Source: Bubalus kerabau (lineage: Eukaryota > Chordata > Mammalia > Artiodactyla > Bovidae). From it: a stretch of DNA of 64,000 nucleotides. Positions 55,372 to 64,000 of this stretch are shown here, one piece after another. Each line of letters begins with the position of its first letter. Position 1 is the stretch's first letter. The position numbers were made by a program, and so were the translations under genes. Under the pieces are notes generated by a model that worked only from the letters and a program-made list of their open reading frames with translations, was not told the origin of the DNA and ran no database searches. The DNA lies in the NCBI RefSeq assembly GCF_029407905.1, contig NW_026577882.1:186001-250000 (forward strand), given 5' to 3'.

Positions 55372-56923
55372 GTTTGCTGAAGAAGAAAAAAATAGGGTCT
55401 TTTTTTTTTTGCAAAGTAATAAGTTATAAAAGTGAAAATTAAATGAACAATAGAGAACTTAAAATTAAAAAAATTAAAAAAAAGTAAGAATGATCATAAA
55501 AATATATCTAGGACTTTCTCTGGTTTTGTTGTGAGTATCGTGGGTTCGGTTCATTTTTGGCTAGTTCCTTGGTCCGACTTATATTTCTCAAGATCTATAG
55601 GCGCCTTCCTATGTAGTCCTAGTAACCACAGGGTTTTAATCTATTGCCTGTAGCTTCCAAGGCGTTTCCCTCTGTTATAGCTTCTTTTGTTTGCTGGTCT
55701 CTTCAGTGTCTGGTTTACGCCCTGACACAAAGGGGACGGTGCAGGACACTTTTTTTTTTTAGGCTCACTTGTTCAGTTGCGCTGTGGGGAGGGAGGGAGG
55801 GAGTGATGCTGCAAACAAACAACACTGGCGTGCGCTCGCAGTGCCTCAGCCACACTGGGTCTGCCCCCGCTCACGGCGCGTGTAGCCTCCCTGCCCACAC
55901 TGCTCGGGCTCTAGGTTGTTCCACCGGGAACAATCCGAGGCTGGCCCTGGGCTGCATGCACCTCCCAGGTCCAAGCCGCTCAGGTTCAGGCACTCGGGTA
56001 GTCCTCAGAGGCACAGACTCGGTTGGGCCTGCGTTTTGTGCTCTTCCCAGGTCCGAGCAGCTCAGGTGATGAGGTGTTTGGCGAGTGCCAATGTTGTGAC
56101 TTATCGCCTCCCCGCCACTCGGTTATCTGGGTGTAAAACAGGCGCACCTTCTCAGGCAGATGTTGACCGTCCAGATCCCCAAGAAGTTTTAGTTAGCAAA
56201 GAAGCCTGCTTACAGTTTTATAGATAATGTCTCTCTGGGGCTGCGATTGCCCCCTTCCGGCTCTGGCTGCCTGTCACCGGAGGGGGAAGGTCTGCAGCCG
56301 GCTATCTCTGTTCAGTCCTTTGTTCCGTGCGCGGGCCTGGCGGTGTCTTAGGTTAGGGCTGGCTTTTTGCGTGGTAGATATCCCAGAGTCTGGTTTGCTA
56401 GCCCAAGTTATTTCGTTCAGATAGCGCTCAGGGTATTCAGGCCAGATTTTTACTCTAAGCGATGCAGCCCACGCTGCGCCTCCCTGCCCAGCCCCTGCTT
56501 GCTAATGGTGTGAGCAGGCGTCTGCACTGCTTCGCGGCTGGGGGAGTTACCGTAGGGCTTGCAATCTGCGAGTTTTAATTGTTTATTTATTTTTATCCCC
56601 CTTATGTTGCCCTTTGTGCTTCCAAAGCTTGGCAAAGATTTGGCAGTGAAAAGCTTTCCTGGTGTTTGGAAACTTTTCTCTTTTTAAGACTATCTTCCTG
56701 GGATGGAAATCCCTCCCTCCCTCTTTTGTCTCTTTTTTTGTCTTTTATACTTTTTCCTACCTACTTTCCAAGAGTTGGGTTCTTTTCTGGGTGCCTGATG
56801 TCCTCTGGCAGCATTCATAAGTTGTATTGTGGAATTTACTCGACGTTTAAATGCTCTTTTGATGAAATTGTTTGGGGGGGAAAGAGTTCTCCCCGTCCTA
56901 CTCCTCAGCAATCTTGGCTCCTC

Positions 56924-56932
56924 TCTTGTGGA
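56924..56932. other. Target-site duplication, right copy (L1)
   Basis: TCTTGTGGA, followed by GTTTGGAGAGAG, the normal satellite continuation. Confidence 0.72.
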
Positions 56933-59900
56933 GTTTGGAGAGAGCACGCGGGATTGCTCTCCAGGCCATGCAGGAAAAGAAGGCCCTCATCTCGCGATGT
57001 CGGGGGAGTCTCGTGGTTTTTCTGGAGCTGCGGTGCCAGTGTGGGGTTTCTCACAAGGTACGACCGGGAGCTCAGGGAGCCTCTCGTGTGGTGTCAGGGA
57101 AGTCAAGTCTCCATACGAGTGGCGAGGGGGCGCACGTCATTGCTCTCGAGTCATGGTAGTGGAATCAGGGCTCAACGCAATGAAAAAGGACGCTCGAGGT
57201 CTTTCTCGGGTTGGGGCAGGAAACCCTGGGTTCCCTCGACTTGTGCCTGTGACCTCAGGTAGCTTCTCAGGGTGCCTCTGAGAAGTCAGGGATACTATGG
57301 AGCTGGGAGAGGCCTCTCGGGACTCCACTGGGTTTGCTGCAATGGAAGAGGGCCTAATCTCGAGATCAGGAAGGAACCTCAGGGTTCCTCTCCATTTCTG
57401 ACTCAGATTGCAGGGTCCCTGCAGAGTTGGGACAGGAGAGTCAGGCCTCGTCTTGTGTGGAGGAATGGAACTCCGCTTGCCTCTCGAGTTGTTCAAGGAA
57501 TGACAGGCCACTTGTCGAGCTGTGTGTGGAACCTGCGGTTTTTTCCAGACAATGCACGGGGGTGTCAGTGCCCCTTCGTGATGTGCTTTCATCCACAGGG
57601 TTGCCTTCGAAGTGGTGTGCGGGCATCGGGTTCTTATCAAGAGCGGACCAGGAAATCGGGGTCTTTTGGAAGGCGGCACCACACACGAGGCTACGTCTCG
57701 AATTTCCTCGTGAGACGGGCCTCATGCTGAGGTGCCCCTGGAAGGTCGGGAAAGCCTTCCAGACAAAGCAGGTTAATCGACCCTACTGTCGCGATCAGGA
57801 GGGGAGAAGGGGCTCAGATGAAGTGGTGCCGGGAACCTCGGTGTTCCCCTTGAGTGAGACCGGTATGTCAGGGAACTTTTGGGGTCTCACGAAGCTTGCC
57901 AAATACTGTTTCAAACTTCAAGATGAAACGTGGGACTTCTCTTGAGACGCTGTGGCGGGCAAGGGCCTCATCTTGTGATGAAGGGGAAACCACGTGGTTT
58001 TTTTCGAGTTGCGATGGGATTGTTGACTTACGACGGGGAATTCAGGCTTCCTCTTCTGTTGGCCCAGGGAAGTCCATTCTTCCATTCGAGTTGCCAGGGA
58101 GAGCTGGGTGGGAATTGCCCTCGAGTCACGGCAGTTCAAAATAGACCTCATCTAGGCTTGTGTCCAGGACCTAATGTTCCTCTCCAGGGGCGATAGGGAT
58201 CATGGGGACGCATTCCAGACTCACCCAGTGAGTCAGGCCTCGGCTAGAGGGGAAGCAAAGGATTCTGATATCCTCCTGGGTCGCGATAGGTATCTCTTGG
58301 ATCCCACTGAGTGGCCTCCAGGGAGTCAAGCCTCCTGTGGAGTTGGAGAGAGGACTCGGGATTGCTCTCCAGGCCATACAGGAAAGAAGGCCCTCAGCTC
58401 GCAATGACGGGGGCATCTTGTGGGTTTTCTCGAATTGGAGCGCAAGTATGAGTTTTCTCACGAGGTACGACGGGGAGCTCAGGGAGCCTCTTGTGTGGCG
58501 CAAGGAAAGTCAGGTGTCTATGCGTGTGATGAGGAGTACCCCATAAATGCTCTTGAGTCATGGTAGGGAAATCGGGACTCAAGACGCGTTGAAGAAGGAG
58601 TCTCGAGGTCTTTCTCAGGTTGCGGCAGGAAACCCTGGGTTCCCTCGACTTGTACCGGTGACCTCAGGGAGCTTCTCAGGGTGCCTCTGAGAAGTCAGGC
58701 ATACTGTGGACTTGGGAGGCGCTCTCGGAACTCCACTGGGTTTGGTGCAATGACAAAGGTTCTCATCTCGAGTTGAGGCAGGAACCTAAGGGTTCCTCTC
58801 CATTTAAAACTCCGACCACAGGGTCCCTGAAGAGTTGGGACAGGAGAGTCAGGCCTCGTCTTGTGCGGAGGAATGGAACTCCACTTGCCTCTCGAGTTGT
58901 TCACAGGATAACAGACCATTTGTCGAGCTGTGAGTGGAACCTTCAGTTTTTTCCGTAAGATGCATGAGGGGGTCAGTGCCCCTTCGTGTTGTGCCTTCAT
59001 CCACAGGGTTGCCTTCAAAGAGGTGTCCGGACATCGGGTTCTTATCAACAGCAGAGCATGAAATCGGGGTCTTTCAGAACGTGGCACCATCTATGAGGCT
59101 ACGTCTCGAATTTCTTCGTTAGACTGGTGTCATCCTGAGGTGCGCCATGAAGATCGGGAACCCCTTCCAGACAAAGCAGGGGAAGCGACCATCTTGTCGC
59201 GATCAGGAGGAGTGAAAGGGCTCAGTTGAAGTCGTGCCGGGAACCTCGGTGTTCCCCTCGAGTGGGACCGGTGTGTCGGGAAACTTTTGGGGTCGCTTCA
59301 AGGGTGCCAAGTACCGTTTTGCACTTCAATACGGACTTGGGGCTTCTCTTGACACGCTGTAGAGGGCAAGGGCCTCATCTTGGGATGACGGGGGAATCAC
59401 GTGGTTTTTCTCAAGGTGCGGCGGGATTCTCGAGTTACGACGGGGAATTCAGGCTTCCTCTTGTGTTGGCCCAGGGAAGTCCAATCTTCCATTCGAGTTT
59501 CGAGGAAGAGCTGGGGTTTGCTCTTGAGTCACTGCAGGGCAAAAGAGACCTCATCTAGGCTTGTGTCCAGGACCTAATATTCCTCTCCAGGGCCGACAGC
59601 TATCTCGGGGTTGCATTCCAGACGCATCCTGGGAGTCAGAGCTCGACTCGAGGGGAAGCAGAGGACCCCGCTCTCCTCTTGAGTCACCACAGGTGTCTCT
59701 TGGAGCCCACTGAGTGGCCTAAAGGGAGTCAAGCCCCCTGTGGAGTTTGGAGAGAGGACTCAGGATTGCTCTCCAGGCCATGCAGGAAAAGAAGACCCTC
59801 ATCTCGCGATGACAGGGGCGTCTTGTTGGTTTTCTCGAGCTGCGGTGCCAGTGTGCGGTTTCTGAGGAGGAGCGACGGGAAGCTCAGGGAGCCTTTCGTG

Positions 59901-62900
59901 TGGCACCAGGGAATTCAGGTCTCCATGCGCATGGCAAGGGGGAGCGCGTCATTGCTCTCGAGATATGATACGGGAATCGGGCCTCAAGACACGTTAAAGC
60001 AGGACTCTCAAGGTCTTTCTCGGGTTGCGGCAGGAAACCCTGGGTTCCGTCGACTTCTGCCGGTGACCTTAGGAAGCTTCTCAGGGTGCCTCTGAGAAGT
60101 CAGGAATACTGTGGATTTGGGACGGGCCTCTCGGGACTCCACTGGTTTTGTGGCAATGGAAAAGGGCCTCATCTTGAGTGGAGGCAGGAACCTCAGGCTT
60201 CCTCTCCATTTCTGACTCGGTGCGCTAGGTCCCTAGAGTTGTGACAGGAGAGTCAGGCATCGTCTTGTGTGGAGGAATGGAACTCCGCTTGCTTCTCGAG
60301 TAGTTCACGAGGTGACAGACCACTTGTGGAGCTGTGTGAGGAACCTGCGGGTTTTTCCGGAAGATGCACGGGGTGTCAGTGCCCCTACGTGTTGTGCCTT
60401 CATCCACAGGCTAGCCTTCGAAGAGGTGTCCAGGAGTCTGGTTTTGATCAAAAGTGGACCATGGAATCGGGGTCTTTCGGCATGTAGTATGGCCCTCGAG
60501 GCTACCTCTCGAATTTCCTCGTGAGACCGGCCTCATCCTGAGGTGTGCCGGGAAGGTCGGGAATCCCTTCGAGACAAAGCAGTGGAATCGACCCTCCTAT
60601 CGCGATCAGGAGAGGAGAAAGGCCTCAGATGAAGTGGTGCCGGAAACTTCAGTGTCCCCTCTAGTGAGATCGGTATATAGGGGAACTTTTGGGGTCGCAT
60701 CAAGGGTGCCAAGTACTGTTTTGCACTTCAAGACGGAATGTGAGACTTCTCTTGAGACGCTGTAGGGGGCAAGGGCCTCATCTTGCAATACGGGGAACCA
60801 CGTGATTTTTCTCGAGTTGCGGCAGGTTTCTCAAATTACAACTGGAAATTCAGGCTTCCTCTTGTGTTGGCTCAGAAAGGCCAATCTTCCATTCGAGTTG
60901 CAAGGGAAAGCTAGGGGTTGCGCTTGAGTCACTGCAGGGCCAAAGAGACCTCATCTAGGCTTTTGTCCAGGACCTAAGGTTCCTCTCCAGGGGCGACAGG
61001 GATCCAGGGTTGCATTCCAGACTCACCCTCGTAGTCAGGCCTCATCTCGAGGGGAAGCAAAGGACACCGCTCTCCTCCTGAGTATCGACGGGTATCTCTT
61101 GGAGTCCACTGAGTGACCTAAAGGGAGTCAAGCCTCCTTTGGAGTTTGGAGAGAGGATTCGGGATTGCTCTTCAGGTCATGCAGGAAAGAAGGCCCTCAT
61201 TTCACCATGACAGGGGCGTCTCGTGGGTTTTCTCGAGCTGCGGCGCCAGTGTGGGGTTTCTCACGAGGTACGATGGGGAGCTCAGGGAGCCTCTCATGTG
61301 GTGCCGGGGAAGTCAGATCTTCATGCGCGTGGCGAGGGGGAGCGCGTCATTTTTCTCCAGTCATGGTAGGGGAATCGGGCCTCAAGACGCGTGAAGAAGG
61401 ACTCTCGAGGTTTTTCTCAGGTTACGGCAGGAAACCCTGGGTTCCCTCGACTTATGCCCGTGACCTCAGGGAGCTTTTCAGGGTGCCTCTGAGAAGTCAG
61501 GGATACTGTGCAGTTGGGAGGGGCCGCTCTGAACTCCACTGGGTTTGGTGCAGTAGAAGAGGGCCTTATCTCGAGTTGAGGCAGGAACCTCATGGTTCCT
61601 CTCCATTTCTGAATCGGATCTCAGTGTCCATGCAGAGTTGGGACAGGAGAGTCAGGCCTCGTCTTGTGTGGACGAATTTAACTCCTCTTGCCTCTCGAGT
61701 TGTTCACGGGGTGACAGGCCATTTGTCGATCTGTATGTGGAACTTGCGGGCTTTTCCAACGATACACGAGGGTGTCAGACCCCTTCGTTTTGTGCCTTCG
61801 TCCACAGGATTGCCTTCGAAGAGGTGTCCTAGCATTGGGTTCTTATCAAGAGCAGACAGGGAAATCGGGGTCTTTCGGCGTGTGGCACCAACCACAAGGC
61901 TACGTCTCGAATTTCCTCGTGAGACCGGCCTCATCCTGAGGTGCGCCGGGAAGGTCCGGAACCCCTTCCAGACAAAGCAGGGTAATCGACCCTCCCGTCG
62001 CGATCAGGAGGGGATAAGGGGCTCAGAACAAGCGGTGCGCCGAACCTTGGTGTTCCCCTCGAGTGAGACCAGGGTGTCGGGGAACTTTTGTGCTAACATC
62101 AAGGTTGCCAATTATCGTTTTAAACTTCAAGATGGAACGTAGGGCTTCTACTGAAACGCTGTAGCTGGCAAGGGCCTCATCTTGCGATGACGGGGGAACC
62201 ACGTGGTTTTCCTCGAGTTGCAGCGGGATTTTCGAATTACGACGGGGAATTCAGGTTTCCTCTTGTGTTGTCCCAGGGAAGTCCATTCTTCCATTCGAGG
62301 TGCGAGGGAGAGCAGGGGATTGCTCTCGAGTCACTGCAGGGCAAAAGAAACCTCATCGAGGCTTGTGTCTAGGACCTAATGTTCCTCTCAAGGGATGACT
62401 GGGATCTTGGGGTTGCATTCTAGACTCACCCAGGAGTCAGGCGTCCTCTCGAGGGGAAACAAAGGACTTCTCTCTCTTCTCGAGTCGCGATGGGTATTTC
62501 TTGGAGCCCACTGAGTGGACTAAAGGGAGTCAAGCCTCCTCTGGAGTTTGGAGAGAGGACTCGGGATTGCACTCCAGGACATGCAGGAAAAGAAGGCCCT
62601 CATCTCACGATGACGGGGGGGGGCGGGTCTCGGTGGTTTTACCGAGCTGCAGCGCCTGTGTTGGTTTCTCAGGAGGTACGACGGGGAGCTCAGGGAGCCT
62701 CTTGTGTGGTGCCAGGGAAGTTAGGTCTCGATGCGTGTGGCGAGGGGGAGCGCGTCATTGCTCTCGAGTCATGGTAGGGGAATCAGGCCTCTAGACGCGT
62801 TGAAGGACTCTCAAGATCTCTCTCGAGTCTTGGCAAGAATACCTGGGTTCCCTCGACTTGTGCCGGTGACCTCAGGGAGATTCTCCGGGTGCCTCTGAGA

Positions 62901-64000
62901 AGTCAGGGATACTGTGGAGTTGGGAAAGACCTCTCGGGACTCCACTGGGTTTGGTGAAATGGAAGGGGGCCTCATCTCGAGGGGAGGCAGGAACCTCAGG
63001 GTTCCTCTCCATTTCTGATTCCGATCGCAGCCCCCTGCATAGTTGGGAGAGGTGAGTCAGGCCTTGTCTTGTGTGCAGGAATGGACCTCCGCTTGCCTCT
63101 CGAGTTGTTCACTGGGTGACAGGCACTTGTTGAGCTGTATGAGTAACCTGCGGTCTTTTCCGGACGATGCACGGGGGTGTCAGTGCCCCTTCGTGTTGTG
63201 GCTTCATCCACACTATCTTCGAATAGGTGTCTGGGCATCGCGTTCTTATCAAGAGCGGATCGGGAAATCGCGGTCTTTCGGCATGTGGCACCACCATCGA
63301 GGCTACGTCTCGAATTTCCTCGTGAGACAGCCTCATCTGAGGTGCGTGGAGAAGGTCGGGAACCCCTTGAGGACAAAGCAGGGGAATTGACCCTCCTTTC
63401 GCGATCAGGAGGGGAGAAGGGGCTCAGATGAAGTGGTGCCAGGAACCTCGGTGTTTCCCTCTAGTGCAACCCGTATGTCGGGGAACTTTTGGGGTAGCAT
63501 TAAGGGTGCCAAATATCATTTCGCACTTGAAGACAGAACGTGGGACTACTCTTGAGACGCTGGAGCGGGCAAGGGCCTCATCTTGCAATGACGGGGGAAC
63601 CACGTGGTTTTTCTCAAGTTGAGGCGGAATTCTCGAATTACTACTGGGAATTCAGGCTTCCTCTTGTGTTGGCCCAGGGAGGTCCAATCTTCCATTCGGG
63701 TTGCGAGGGAAAGCTGGGGAGTGCTCTCGAGTTACTGCAGGGCAAAAGCGACCTCATCTAGCCTTGTGTTCAGGACCCAATGATCCTCTCCAAGGGCGAC
63801 AGGGATCTCGGGTTTGCATTACAGACTCACCCGGGGAGTTAGGCCTCGTCTCGAGGGGAAGCAAAGGACTCGGCTATCCTCTCGAGTTGCGACGCGTATC
63901 TCTTGGAGCCCACTGAGTGGTCTAAAGGGAGTCAACCCTCCTCTTCAGTTTGGAGAGACGACTCGGGATTGCTCTCCAGGCCATGCAGGAAAAGAAGGCC
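56933..64000 (+). repeat. Satellite I array, subfamily B, right end
   Basis: Anchors at about 58144, 59547, 60947, 62348 and 63750, spacings 1400-1403, the most regular tract here. All units are type B (GAGCTTCTCAGGGTGCCTCTGAGAAGTCAGG, seen at about 57260, 58667, 60073, 61470 and 62877). EcoRI sites stand in most units. A long open frame at 61165-62142 has no counterpart of the same length in neighbouring units and is not a gene. The array continues past the window. Confidence 0.88.

Larger units (their letters stand above)
48752..56923 (-). mobile_element. Full-length bovine L1, antisense, inactive
   Basis: 8172 bp on the minus strand: poly(A) tail at 48752-48762, 3' UTR (to about 49196), ORF2, ORF1 and a 3-kb 5' UTR. 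The 5' end (GGAGCCAAGATTGCTGAGGA on the minus strand, ending about 56921) is what I recall for bovine L1, so the copy is not 5'-truncated. Target duplications of 9 bp flank it. Removing element and duplication leaves a satellite spacing of about 1409, one unit. Both ORFs are broken. Confidence 0.92.
53882..56923 (-). promoter_or_regulatory. L1 5' UTR with internal promoter region
   Basis: About 3.0 kb with no coding frame. Nearest the 5' end (about 55780-56550) it is CpG-rich, the usual character of an L1 internal promoter. Towards ORF1 lie A-rich tandem repeats, a (TA)n run and purine-rich sequence (54400-54850). Promoter function is inferred from position and composition. Confidence 0.7.

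Noticed and set aside
61165..62142. Open frame of 325 codons in satellite I
   Set aside because: Neighbouring units interrupt the same frame at different places, composition is Arg/Ser/Gly-rich as expected from random reading of this repeat, and no domain is recognisable.

Overview
Mammalian genomic DNA from a ruminant, almost certainly cattle or a close Bovini relative, from a pericentromeric satellite region. The evidence is a tandem 1.4-kb repeat rich in CTCGAG and built on a 31-bp subrepeat (bovine satellite I, the 1.715 g/ml satellite), BovA2 and Bov-B elements, a bovine-type L1, and class II (betaretrovirus-like) LTRs of about 1.3 kb. No intact host gene is visible. Open reading frames in the satellites, including one of 325 codons, are by-products of a GC-rich, stop-poor repeat.

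Layout. 1-4432: satellite I. 4433-12258: a second tandem family whose units alternate between about 695 bp (L) and 532 bp (S), split by a reverse-oriented solo LTR at 6917-8214. 12259-21932: a third tandem family with a unit of about 4.45-4.49 kb, present as two long copies and one truncated copy. Each copy has a GC-box minisatellite and a polyadenylation signal; the two long copies also carry a BovA2 SINE and a Bov-B fragment at shared sites. 21933-64000: satellite I again, in the same orientation, interrupted by a betaretrovirus-like provirus at 39454-46339 (6-bp target duplication) and a full-length but dead antisense L1 at 48752-56923 (9-bp target duplication). Subtracting each insertion restores the 1.40-kb satellite period.

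Satellite I occurs here as two subfamilies, called A and B in this report, that switch near 3065, 26400, 33520 and 35720. One 968-bp deletion and one 116-bp tandem duplication are visible in the array.

The most interesting object is inside the provirus. Between a decayed integrase C-terminus and a nearly open envelope transmembrane region, where surface-envelope sequence is expected, lies about 350 bp of GC-rich DNA. Its last 99 bp encode, without indels, the signal peptide and mature N-terminus of the host metalloproteinase inhibitor TIMP2, with the start codon changed to ATA and the first mature cysteine changed to tyrosine. This looks like a captured host first exon in a bovine endogenous retrovirus.
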